Assembly (NCBI GenBank): GCA_035526665.1
Contig: DATLBY010000293.1
Coordinates: forward strand, 1 to 8,762
Length of the DNA stretch: 8,762 bases
Direction: 5' to 3'
Origin: DATLBY01 sp035526665
Lineage (GTDB): Bacteria > Acidobacteriota > Terriglobia > Bryobacterales > Bryobacteraceae
The translations under genes were made by a program, and so were the position numbers. Of this stretch, positions 1 to 7,079 are shown one piece after another. The notes beneath the pieces were generated by a model, which did not search any database, was not told the DNA's origin, and saw only the letters and a list, made by a program, of their open reading frames with translations. Position 1 is the stretch's first letter. Each line of letters opens with the position of its first letter.

Positions 1-199
1 CCGCATGAGAGGCACGCGCGACCAGGGGCAGGGCAGCCAAATCGGACAATATAGCCGTCCGTTTCTGAAGGTTGCCGCACGCGAGTTCCCCTGCTACGAA
101 TGGATGCATCAGGACCAGACCGTCAGACAGAAGATCGGCAACAGCAGGCAGTTCCCCACGGAAGTGAGCGATCCAGACGGATGTATCCACGAGCACCAT
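1..199 (-). CDS. vapC: VapC-type PIN-domain ribonuclease toxin (partial, C-terminus off the window)
   Basis: This is the first 66 residues of a PIN-domain toxin, cut by the left edge of the window. VapC toxins are Mg2+-dependent endoribonucleases that cleave RNA, often tRNA or rRNA, and are neutralised by the partner VapB. The N-terminus reads MVLVDTSVWI, the classical PIN opening with the first acidic metal ligand at D5. The second conserved acidic residue is E38 in the segment VAGELACGN. The remaining acidic residues of the active site would lie beyond the edge. The ATG (199-197) overlaps the TGA of the upstream antitoxin gene by one base (TGATG), which implies translational coupling and an antitoxin-first operon, as usual for vapBC. 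Family assignment is confident. Whether the toxin is intact cannot be judged here. Confidence 0.9.
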   Translation of the reverse strand, partial: MVLVDTSVWIAHFRGELPAVADLLSDGLVLMHPFVAGELACGNLQKRTAILSDLAALPLVARASHA

Positions 200-390
200 C
201 AGGCGCTTCGCCGTCGAGGGATGTCAGCGAGTTTGGGCTGGGTGCCGCCCAGTGATGCAAGGCGCTTACCTGCCTCGCGCGCAATCAGGGCTTCCAGCCC
301 CGCCCTGACGAGAGCAGTTTTCTCCTGAATGCCCGTTGCTTCCCTGGCTCGTTCTAACAGTCCATCGTCAATATTCAGTGTGGTTCTCAT
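199..390 (-). CDS. vapB: VapB-type antitoxin
   Basis: This 63-residue protein opens with MRTTLNIDDGLLERA, the typical N-terminus of VapB antitoxins of the ribbon-helix-helix/DUF2191 type: a short DNA-binding strand followed by a helix. It would bind and inhibit the VapC toxin encoded immediately downstream and repress its own promoter. The C-terminal part, rich in Arg and Lys, would wrap the toxin. The start at 390 is chosen because it gives the family-typical N-terminus. In-frame ATGs at 399 and 417 would add 3 or 9 residues without resemblance to the family. The 399 start does have an AAGG a few bases upstream, so it remains possible. The start at 417 would place the palindrome at 400-418 inside the gene. 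The stop overlaps the vapC start by one base. Confidence 0.9.
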   Translation of the reverse strand: MRTTLNIDDGLLERAREATGIQEKTALVRAGLEALIAREAGKRLASLGGTQPKLADIPRRRSA

Positions 391-399
391 GCATATCAT

Positions 400-418
400 T
401 ATGCCTTGTTCAGGCATA
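400..418. promoter_or_regulatory. Perfect inverted repeat upstream of vapB, candidate VapBC operator
   Basis: The arms are TATGCC (400-405) and GGCATA (413-418), separated by seven bases. The repeat sits 10 bases upstream of the preferred vapB start. VapB and the VapBC complex usually autoregulate by binding palindromes in this position. On the minus strand CATAAT (403-398), a -10-like hexamer, overlaps the left arm and lies 7 bases before the ATG at 390, so binding here could block transcription. The repeat is seen directly; the operator role is inferred. Confidence 0.5.
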
Positions 419-529
419 CACTTGGCGGGCCGGGAACCACGCCGCCGGGATGGTGCAAATTAATTGGTGACTCATAGAACATTTGGCCCATAAACTGCTT
501 TAGCCTTTGCAGCGGAGGAGGACTTACTC

Positions 530-871
530 ATGAGGCCAAAAAAATCAACCTGCGCACGGTTATTAAAGATTCGGGAGGATTTGACGGAATCGGAGCGTCA
601 TGACCTATCGGAGGTCCTGGCACGCTGGGCGCACAGCGAAGAGCATGCGCGCCGTATCGTGCTCGCACTTCCCGAACGGCCTGGAGCGATAGATATACGG
701 GAAGCCGCCAGCCGCATTCCGGTAGCCACCGCGACCCGACGCCCAAGTCCGGGCTGCTCCCGCTGCTATGGATCCGGTTTCGCGGTCACCATCGGCGCCG
801 GCGGCTACACGGGAGCTCAGCCCTGCAGATGTGTAACGGCGCAACCGGAACTGCTCCTGGCAAGCAGGTAA
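530..871 (+). CDS. Hypothetical protein with a C-terminal CxxC...CxC zinc-binding-like motif
   Basis: This 113-residue protein is not recognised as a named family. It is probably a real gene: a strong Shine-Dalgarno sequence GGAGGAGG (514-521) lies 8 bases before the ATG. Residues 1-60 are charged and predicted helical (LTESERHDLSEVLARW). Near the C-terminus is CSRCYGSGF followed, after a glycine-rich stretch, by PCRC. The order C-x2-C-x-G-x-G ... C-x-C resembles the four-cysteine zinc knuckles of DnaJ-like and helicase-loader-like proteins, so zinc binding is a reasonable guess. No signal peptide or membrane segment is visible, so it is probably cytoplasmic. It starts 139 bases from the divergent vapB and ends 26 bases before the M20 peptidase start, so co-transcription with the peptidase is possible. 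Function unknown. Confidence 0.6.
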   Translation: MRPKKSTCARLLKIREDLTESERHDLSEVLARWAHSEEHARRIVLALPERPGAIDIREAASRIPVATATRRPSPGCSRCYGSGFAVTIGAGGYTGAQPCRCVTAQPELLLASR

Positions 872-897
872 ACTTTTCCAGGCAATAATATAGAGCA

Positions 898-2199
898 GTG
901 CTTGCTGCCACACCTCCGTTCCGTCTTTTTACACTACTGTCCGCAGTATGGCTCGCGCCTTCTTTGGCACAGAGCCTGAGTTCCCGACAAGCGGCTATCG
1001 TGAGTGCCGTCGACCAGGAGGGACCGCCGGCAATCGTTTTGCTCGAGAACCTTGTCAATATCAACTCCGGAACATTCAATACTCAGGGCGTAACCGCGGT
1101 AGGGAAGCTTCTGGAACCTGAATTTCAGGCGCTGGGTTTTAAGACGCGCTGGATTTTGATGGATTCGGTAAAGCGCGGCCCCAGCCTTGTGGCCGAACGC
1201 CGGGGAAACCGCGGCAAGAGGCTGTTGTTGATCGGCCATATGGACACTGTGTTCGAACCGGCGAGTCCCTTTCAGAGGTTCGTCCGTAGCGGCAGTACCG
1301 CGGAAGGGCCGGGCGCCTCCGACATGAAGGGCGGAATCGTGGTCATGCTCTCCGCCCTGAAGGCTTTGCAGAAGACAGCATCACTCGAAAATACATCCAT
1401 CACGGTGTTTCTGACCGGTGATGAGGAATCGGTGGGCCAGCCGGTGGAAGTTTCGCGGCGGGAGTTCATCGAGACGGGGAAGAATAGCGATGCCATACTC
1501 TGCTTTGAAGCTGGTGTTCGCATTCAGGGTAAAGATTATGCTTCTACTGCCCGGCGCGGCGCGTCGACGTGGGAACTCCGCGTCCATGCAAGGACCGGGC
1601 ATTCCGGCGGCATCTTCTCCGAGCAGATGGGCGACGGAGCCATCTATGAGCTTAGCCGCATTCTGAGCCTGTTTCATGACACCCTGCGCGAGCCCAATCT
1701 GACCTACAGCGTGGGATTGGTCCTGGGCGGTTCAAACATACAGGTTGATCCCAACGGCGGCGCCTCCGTGTCGGGGAAAGTGAACATTGTTCCAGGAGAA
1801 GCTCTGGCATTGGGAGATATTCGTGCTTTGTCTTCAGAGCAGCTCGCCGGAGTAAAAGACAAGATGCAGTCTATTCTGGCGCGCAGCCTGCCGCAGACCA
1901 AGGCGGAGATAAAGTTCGCCGACAAGTACCCGCCAATGGCGCCCACTGCCGGTAATGTGGCACTTCTCGGCAAGCTGAATCAGGCCAATCGGGCGCTCAG
2001 CGTTGCGGAGATGGAAGCCTTGGACCCGATGCAGCGCGGGGCCGGCGACTCGTCGTTTGTCGCACCTTATGCCCCGACTCTCACAGGCCTCGGAGCCGGT
2101 GGAAGTGGTGCGCACGCGCCCGGCGAAACAGTGGATCTCGGCCGCTTGCCGCTGCAGAGCAAACGGGCAGCGCTGCTGATTGACTATTTGATTCAGTAA
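898..2199 (+). CDS. Exported M20-family metallopeptidase, glutamate carboxypeptidase (CPG2)-like
   Basis: This 433-residue zinc peptidase would cleave C-terminal amino acids such as glutamate from peptides or folate-like conjugates in the periplasm or outside the cell. The start is GTG at 898, because an in-frame stop lies just upstream (886-888). It gives a signal peptide with likely cleavage after SLA (about residue 24). The full M20 two-zinc set is visible: H114 and D116 in GHMDTV, bridging D142 in ASDMKGG, general base E176 and ligand E177 in DEESVG, E204 in CFEAGV, and H406 in SGAHAPGE. H235 in TGHSGG lies in the inserted dimerisation domain (about residues 215-330). The spacing closely follows Pseudomonas carboxypeptidase G2 (recalled ligands H112, D141, E175/E176, E200, H385). 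All catalytic residues are present, so the enzyme should be active. Exact substrate unknown. No convincing ribosome binding site is seen. Confidence 0.92.
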   Translation: MLAATPPFRLFTLLSAVWLAPSLAQSLSSRQAAIVSAVDQEGPPAIVLLENLVNINSGTFNTQGVTAVGKLLEPEFQALGFKTRWILMDSVKRGPSLVAERRGNRGKRLLLIGHMDTVFEPASPFQRFVRSGSTAEGPGASDMKGGIVVMLSALKALQKTASLENTSITVFLTGDEESVGQPVEVSRREFIETGKNSDAILCFEAGVRIQGKDYASTARRGASTWELRVHARTGHSGGIFSEQMGDGAIYELSRILSLFHDTLREPNLTYSVGLVLGGSNIQVDPNGGASVSGKVNIVPGEALALGDIRALSSEQLAGVKDKMQSILARSLPQTKAEIKFADKYPPMAPTAGNVALLGKLNQANRALSVAEMEALDPMQRGAGDSSFVAPYAPTLTGLGAGGSGAHAPGETVDLGRLPLQSKRAALLIDYLIQ

Positions 2200-2249
2200 T
2201 TTAACCAGCCACGCCGAAACCTTTCAGTCTCACGGACGGTCCATGTAAC

Positions 2250-3227
2250 GTGAAACTACTGTTTTCCTTGGCCATCCTGGTGGCAGCCGCGGCTCCGGCG
2301 GCGGATAAGCCGATTCTCTGGAAAGATTGGGGCCCGGTGGAATCTCTCGATCTGGCTGGTGGACCGGGGGGAAGCAGCAACGCTCCGAAACCGCCGTTCA
2401 CGTTTAAAAAAGAGGACTCGGGCGGGACCGCTCCCAAAGTGGCAGTCACGGATGCACGGGGAACCGATTGGGCGATCAAATTCGGCCCCGAGGTGAAGCC
2501 GGAAACGTTCGCCACCCGGCTGGTTTGGGCTGCAGGCTATATGGCTGAGCCAACCTACTACGTGCGCGAAGGGACGATCCGGGGAGTAGGGAAGCTGGGA
2601 CGAGCTGCTGAATTTATCGACGCCGCTGGCGCCTTTCACGACGGCAGATTTCAGATACGCGATAAAAAGCAATATGTTTTTCATGACACTCGCTGGAGTT
2701 TCGATGAAAAATCGGTCAAGGGCACCAAAGAGCTGAATGGACTGAAAATTCTAATTGTGCTCCTCTCTAACTGGGACGTGAAGCCCATAAACACGGCTAT
2801 CATCGAGACCGGCGGGCAGGCCTACTACGCTATCAGTGACTGGGGAGCCACCATGGGCAAATCTGGTGAAATCGGGGGCCATAGCAAATGGGAATGCGCG
2901 CCCTTTGCCGCACAGACCGATCACCTGATAGAAGGGGTCGCTGACGGCTACGTGTCCTTCAACTACACCGGAAAATCGGCGGACCAGGTAGCCAACAATA
3001 TCCGAGTGGAGGACGTGCAATGGTTCATGCGGCGCATGGGAAAACTGAGCGACGCGCAGATTCGCGCCGCTCTGGAAGCCTCGGGCGCCACTCCTGAAGA
3101 GATTGCCTGCTTCACTGCGTCCTTGCGCAAACGCCTGGATATGTTGGCGGCTATCGCCAACGTCAAGGGCGGCTCCGCCCCGTCGCGCGAATCTTCTCCA
3201 GCAAAGCGGTCAGCGCGTCCACTTTAG
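2250..3227 (+). CDS. Exported protein of unknown function with protein-kinase-like ATP-site motifs
   Basis: This 325-residue protein starts at GTG 2250, since the nearby ATG at 2243 is followed at once by a stop. It has a clear signal peptide (MKLLFSLAILVAAAAPAA, cleavage near residue 18). I do not recognise it as a named family. The mature part contains, in the order of protein-kinase folds: a beta-strand lysine (K77 in AIKFG), a nearby acidic helix (E81 or E85 in the segment PETFATRLVW), NWDVKPIN (D176, K178 and N181 in the exact D-x-K-x-x-N spacing of a kinase catalytic loop), and SDWG (D197) in the place of DFG. D176 to D197 is 21 residues, against 18 in PKA. The C-terminal part (about 252-300) is helical. 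The last ~20 residues (rich in Ser, Pro, Arg) are encoded on the strand opposite the end of the sulfatase gene. It lies 50 bases after the M20 gene and may be co-transcribed. The CDS is confident; kinase-like fold is inference. Confidence 0.85.
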   Translation: MKLLFSLAILVAAAAPAADKPILWKDWGPVESLDLAGGPGGSSNAPKPPFTFKKEDSGGTAPKVAVTDARGTDWAIKFGPEVKPETFATRLVWAAGYMAEPTYYVREGTIRGVGKLGRAAEFIDAAGAFHDGRFQIRDKKQYVFHDTRWSFDEKSVKGTKELNGLKILIVLLSNWDVKPINTAIIETGGQAYYAISDWGATMGKSGEIGGHSKWECAPFAAQTDHLIEGVADGYVSFNYTGKSADQVANNIRVEDVQWFMRRMGKLSDAQIRAALEASGATPEEIACFTASLRKRLDMLAAIANVKGGSAPSRESSPAKRSARPL

Positions 3228-4683
3228 CGGGATTGCGCTCAGCCAGGTTGTTTTTTTCACCTGGATCCGCCGCCAGGTTATACAGCTGCGGCTTCGGATC
3301 ATTACCCAGTTCTGTGTTCGTGTTCTGGTTGACTTTCGGGAGCTTGGACGGAAGAATTAGTTTCCAATCGCCTTCGATCAATGAGAGCGCACCGGCATGC
3401 TCGATCAGGTATGGCCTTCCGGTTTTCGATTCGCCCAAGAGAGCGGGCAAAATATCAAAGCTATCGGGTGCGGCTTCCCCGTCCAGCTTCTGTCCCGTCA
3501 GGCCCGCTAAGGAGGACAACAGGTCCACATGGCTGACCAAGGCATCTGACGAGCTATCGGGCCGCACGTGGCCCGGCCAGCGAACCATCATGGGAACGCG
3601 GGTTCCTCCTTCAAAACTGCTGTACTTGCCGCCGCGGTAAGGTCCAGCGGGTTTATGGGAGCTAAGCTTTTCGACCGCCTGCTCGCGATAGCCGTCGTCC
3701 ACAACCGGACCGTTGTCGCTTGAGAACATCAGCAGCGTATTCCGCGTTAGGCCATTCCGCTCCAAAAGATCGAGGATTTGCCCCACGGACCAATCGAGTT
3801 CGAGAATGGCATCCCCGCGCGGTCCCATGCCCGATTTTCCGGCGAAGCGGCCATTCGGAAGACGCGGCACGTGAATATCGTGCGTAGCGAAATACAGAAA
3901 GAATGGCTTACTCTTGTTTTTCTCAATGAAGGCCGACGCTTTGGCGGTCAGCGTATCGGCAATCTCTTCGTCCACCCAAAGAGCCGACTTACCGCCGCTC
4001 ATATACCCGATGCGGCTGACGCCATTCACAATGGCCTGATCGTGTCCATGGCTTGGATGCATTTTCAGCAGCTCAGGATGGGACTTGCCGGTAGGCTCAC
4101 CGGCAATGGGCTTGGCGTAGCTCACCCGGATGGGGTCCTTGGGATCGAGGTTCACTACCCGGCGATTTTCAACATAGACGCAGGGAACACGGTCGCCGGT
4201 GGCGGGCAGCAGGAACGCATAATCAAACCCGATTTCAAGCGGACCCGGTTTGATTTCGCCGTTCCAGTCGATATCTCCGTCCCCCAGCCCAAGGTGCCAT
4301 TTGCCGACAGCGCCGGTTGTGTAGCCTTGCTGCTTGAGCATCGAAGGAAGCGTGACACGGCCTGGCTGGATGACCAGCCGGGCGTCGCCGGGCAGAACTC
4401 CGGTGCCCTTTTTCCGCCACGCGTACTCGCCTGTCAGCAGCGCGTAGCGTGATGGCGTGCATGTGGCCGAAGGGGAATGCGCGTTGCTGAGGCGGAGCCC
4501 GGCGGATGCGATTTTATCTAGATTGGGAGTGCGGACGCGGGTAGCGCCGTAGCAGCTCAAATCTCCATACCCGACGTCGTCGGCGTAAATCAGAACGATG
4601 TTCGGGTGGACTGTCGCCGCACTCAAGCTGGCTACTGCGGGTATGGCGCAGGCCCCTCGCTTCAGAAAATCGCGTCGTTTCAT
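3163..4683 (-). CDS. Tat-exported sulfatase (arylsulfatase, formylglycine type)
   Basis: This 506-residue type I sulfatase hydrolyses sulfate esters, probably on glycans or aromatic sulfates, outside the cytoplasm. The N-terminus MKRRDFLKRGA is a twin-arginine signal, so the protein would be exported folded after maturation. The active-site motif CTPSR puts the formylglycine precursor cysteine at C75, with P77 and R79. Metal ligands are D35 and D36 (ADDVGYGD) and D323 and N324 (SSDNG). Other catalytic residues are K128 and H130 (GKWHLG), H268 (ATHDIH) and K353 (RGGKYSSFEGGTR). The C-terminal subdomain has the usual GDWKLI and LYNLAADPGEKNNLA segments. All key residues are present and the length is normal. 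No formylglycine-generating enzyme is in the window. A TATACT at 4699-4694 and no clear ribosome binding site suggest a very short leader, weakly supported. Substrate unknown. The 3' end overlaps the convergent upstream gene by 65 bases. Confidence 0.96.
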   Translation of the reverse strand: MKRRDFLKRGACAIPAVASLSAATVHPNIVLIYADDVGYGDLSCYGATRVRTPNLDKIASAGLRLSNAHSPSATCTPSRYALLTGEYAWRKKGTGVLPGDARLVIQPGRVTLPSMLKQQGYTTGAVGKWHLGLGDGDIDWNGEIKPGPLEIGFDYAFLLPATGDRVPCVYVENRRVVNLDPKDPIRVSYAKPIAGEPTGKSHPELLKMHPSHGHDQAIVNGVSRIGYMSGGKSALWVDEEIADTLTAKASAFIEKNKSKPFFLYFATHDIHVPRLPNGRFAGKSGMGPRGDAILELDWSVGQILDLLERNGLTRNTLLMFSSDNGPVVDDGYREQAVEKLSSHKPAGPYRGGKYSSFEGGTRVPMMVRWPGHVRPDSSSDALVSHVDLLSSLAGLTGQKLDGEAAPDSFDILPALLGESKTGRPYLIEHAGALSLIEGDWKLILPSKLPKVNQNTNTELGNDPKPQLYNLAADPGEKNNLAERNPAKVDALTALLEKIRATGRSRP

Positions 4684-4833
4684 AGGAAGCGCCAGTATAG
4701 CCGGAATTGCGGAATATATCCCACCGTCGATGCCGATGAGCGTCTAAAGAGATAGACTATTTGGCGGTAGCGTCATTCGGAATGTGACGGACCGCGTGTT
4801 TCTCACTTTCTCACTCCTGGAGGGTAACACCCA

Positions 4834-6228
4834 ATGCCTAGCAGACAAAAATCCCTTTCTGCGCTCGTCACGTTGCTTCTGATAACCCCGGCAGCTTTTG
4901 CCCAGACACCACCTCCCAAAAAACCTTCCAGTTACATGCCAGTGGTGATAAACGAGCCGTTTCCCGATGTGATGGCTCGGATGAAGGCGGCTAAGCCCGA
5001 GATCATGAAGCGGCAGTTGGCCCTGTTGGAAGAACGGTATGACCTTGCGAATCGGCCGGCGAAGGGCGTCACCATGTCGCGCGGCAAGGCAATACAAGCG
5101 GGCCCGCGCGCCAAGCTTTCGAAGGGAGCCACCTGGGACTCCCTGGCGCAGTTAAGCCCCGACCAGGTTCGTCAAAGGGATTCGTTTCCCCTGGGCTTCA
5201 TGCCGCTGCCTCATGCGAATCATCCAGAGGGAGGCATGCTGTTTCCAAAATTTCACATCGATGAAATCAAGAAGCAGGAAGACCGGGACCTCACACGCTT
5301 TGACCTGGACTTCGATCTGCCGGACCATTTCCTTCCGGAATTTCCCGCGCCGATCTATCTGACGACCCGGCCGGATTTGGGAGACGTGTCGCAAGGAAAG
5401 CAGGTCACGATTGCTAATTTCTTTGAGTTGTTTAACGGCATCCTGAATCCGAAACAGATCGAAGGTCTGCGGCTGCTGCTGACGCCTTTTGCCCAGCAAC
5501 AGTTCAACCAGATGGAAGATAGGCGCTCTGAAAAGCCAAGCCGGGGAGTTGCGTGTTTTGATTGTCATGCCAATGGTCACAGTAACGGGGCTGCTCACCT
5601 GGTAGGGGACATCCGGCCGCAGGAATTTCGGCACCGCATCGAGACGCCTTCTCTTAGAGGCGTCAACATTCAGCGACTCTTCGGGTCGCAGCGAGCCCTG
5701 AAGTCCGTCGAGGATTTTACTGAATTTGAACAGCGGGCCGCCTACTTCGACGGCGATCCTGTGATCGCTACCAAGAAAGGTGTGAACATTTTGGACCGTG
5801 GCAGTCAGGTGCAATTCATGGCGGAGTTTCAAGAGCTGTTGGATTTCCCGCCGGCGCCGAAAGTTGGCGTTGACGGAAAATTGGATCCGACCAAGGCCAG
5901 TCAGCAGGAGACTCGAGGCGAAGCCTTGTTCTTCGGGAAAGCAAAGTGCGGGGTATGCCATCCGGGGCCCTATTACACGGATAATCTGATGCACAATCTT
6001 CGCGCGGAGCGTTTCTATACTCCCCGGATGATCAATGGAGAAATGGCGTCGGCCGACGGACCCATAAAGACGTTTCCTCTGCGTGGGATCAAGGACTCCC
6101 CCCCGTATCTCCACGATGGCCGATTACCCACGCTGGAGGACACAGTGGAATTCTTCAACCTGATCCTGGGTACACGCCTAACTGCCACTGAGAAGGAAGA
6201 CCTGGTCGCATTCCTGAAAGCTCTTTGA
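4834..6228 (+). CDS. Exported di-haem cytochrome c peroxidase/MauG-family protein with long N-terminal region
   Basis: This 464-residue periplasmic protein has two c-type haem sites, CFDCH (C241, C244, H245) and CGVCH (C372, C375, H376), in the arrangement of bacterial cytochrome c peroxidase and MauG. These use H2O2 to oxidise a partner protein or substrate. The segment GIKDSPPYLHDGRLPTLEDTVEFFN (416 to 442) is the typical C-terminal signature of that family. A signal peptide ends near AFA (residue 23). The start is supported by GGAGGG (4819-4824), nine bases before the ATG. Two oddities: about 215 mature residues precede the first haem, where classical members have only about 30-50, and the position that holds Met or Tyr as haem ligand in relatives appears to be Phe here (F440/F441). 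From memory, near relatives are common in databases, often misnamed 'cytochrome B6'. It is divergent from the sulfatase gene, with 150 bases between them. Confidence 0.9.
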   Translation: MPSRQKSLSALVTLLLITPAAFAQTPPPKKPSSYMPVVINEPFPDVMARMKAAKPEIMKRQLALLEERYDLANRPAKGVTMSRGKAIQAGPRAKLSKGATWDSLAQLSPDQVRQRDSFPLGFMPLPHANHPEGGMLFPKFHIDEIKKQEDRDLTRFDLDFDLPDHFLPEFPAPIYLTTRPDLGDVSQGKQVTIANFFELFNGILNPKQIEGLRLLLTPFAQQQFNQMEDRRSEKPSRGVACFDCHANGHSNGAAHLVGDIRPQEFRHRIETPSLRGVNIQRLFGSQRALKSVEDFTEFEQRAAYFDGDPVIATKKGVNILDRGSQVQFMAEFQELLDFPPAPKVGVDGKLDPTKASQQETRGEALFFGKAKCGVCHPGPYYTDNLMHNLRAERFYTPRMINGEMASADGPIKTFPLRGIKDSPPYLHDGRLPTLEDTVEFFNLILGTRLTATEKEDLVAFLKAL

Positions 6229-6276
6229 CCCGGGTTATCACGTCTACTGCGTTTGCTTCAGATACACTGAGTAACC

Positions 6277-6981
6277 ATGAGATTCCGATTTGCGCATTGC
6301 GCAGTGACACTGATCCTCCTTCTGACCCTATCGCAACTGCCGCTCCCTGGCTTTCAGGCGGCTGCCTTCCGTGACCTCTTTAACGGAAAGGACCTCCGCG
6401 GCTGGGTGAACGTCAACACCGACGATGATACCTGGACGGTGAAGGACGGCATCTTGGTATGCAAGGGAAAGCCGATCGGCGTGATGCGCAGCGATCGCGA
6501 GTATGAGAACTTTATGCTCCACGTGGAATGGAAGCACATGGAGCCCGGCGGAAATTCCGGCGTGTTTGTCTGGAGCGATGCCAAGCCGCAGGAGAAGAGC
6601 CGGCTGCCCAATGGAGTGGAGGTGCAGATGCTTGAACTCGACTGGGTGAATCTTCACAAAATAAACGGCGAGCCGGCGCCGCTGGCCTACGTTCACGGCG
6701 AGCTTTTCGGTGTGGGCGGAGTGGAAATCACGCCCGAAAATCCGCGCGGCCCGCGCAGCAAATCCATTGAGAACCGCTGTAAGGGACGGGGGGAATGGAA
6801 CACCTATGACGTAGTGTGTGTGGACGGCGTGATCAAGCTTTCAGTAAACGGCAAGTTCGTGAATGGCGTCAGAGGCTCGACCAAGAGGAAGGGGTATTTG
6901 TGCCTGGAATCGGAAGGCGCGGAGATTCACTTCCGGAATATCAAAATTATGGAACTGCCGCCGAGCGCGACCGTTCAGTAG
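6277..6981 (+). CDS. Exported DUF1080 protein (3-keto-disaccharide hydrolase-like, concanavalin fold)
   Basis: This 234-residue protein has an N-terminal signal sequence (hydrophobic residues 9-30) and one DUF1080 domain (PF06439), a beta-jelly-roll related to lectins and glycoside hydrolases. Some members cleave 3-keto-glycosides, others only bind sugar. Family motifs are LFNGKDLRGW (34-43), TWTVKDGILVCKG (52-64), GGNSGVFVW (91-99), GVEVQMLE (113-120), GEWNTYDV (172-179) and the closing strand GAEIHFRNIKI (214-224). The domain is complete and of ordinary length for single-domain members. The gene lies 48 bases after the di-haem protein gene on the same strand and could share its transcript. 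No strong ribosome binding site precedes the ATG. Likely role: oligosaccharide breakdown or binding outside the cytoplasm; precise activity not shown. Confidence 0.92.
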   Translation: MRFRFAHCAVTLILLLTLSQLPLPGFQAAAFRDLFNGKDLRGWVNVNTDDDTWTVKDGILVCKGKPIGVMRSDREYENFMLHVEWKHMEPGGNSGVFVWSDAKPQEKSRLPNGVEVQMLELDWVNLHKINGEPAPLAYVHGELFGVGGVEITPENPRGPRSKSIENRCKGRGEWNTYDVVCVDGVIKLSVNGKFVNGVRGSTKRKGYLCLESEGAEIHFRNIKIMELPPSATVQ

Positions 6982-7079
6982 TCGCTATCGTGTCGGATGC
7001 GGCGCCGGTTGTGCTCTCGATCGGAGGGATGGAATCCAACAGGTGACGATCGCCATACAGTGAGCCGTGCGCTCGCCGC

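Noticed and set aside
5..328. A 107-codon plus-strand open frame at the left end
   Set aside because: It overlaps both vapB and vapC on the opposite strand, which have clear family motifs, and itself shows none.
3167..3180. Small perfect inverted repeat GGGCGG-ct-CCGCCC at the end of the convergent genes, possible terminator
   Set aside because: It lies inside both coding regions, has only a two-base loop and is not followed by a T-run on either strand, so it does not meet the pattern of an intrinsic terminator.
3778..4452. A 224-codon open frame on the plus strand opposite the sulfatase
   Set aside because: The minus-strand sulfatase is unmistakable with all catalytic residues. The opposite frame is low in sense and has no ribosome binding site.
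4684..4833. Divergent promoters between the sulfatase and di-haem protein genes
   Set aside because: TATACT and TATATT occur on the sulfatase side but no acceptable -35 lies at 16-18 bases, and no clear pair was found for the plus strand, so no promoter is annotated.
5152..6114. A 320-codon open frame on the minus strand opposite the di-haem protein gene
   Set aside because: It is a shadow of the plus-strand gene, which has two CxxCH motifs, a signal peptide and a ribosome binding site. The shadow has no recognisable motif.
7018..7052. Two copies of CGATCG between the convergent DUF1080 and NTF2-like genes as a bidirectional terminator
   Set aside because: CGATCG is itself a palindrome, the copies are separated by 23 bases, and no T-run follows; a six-base match in this composition is expected by chance.
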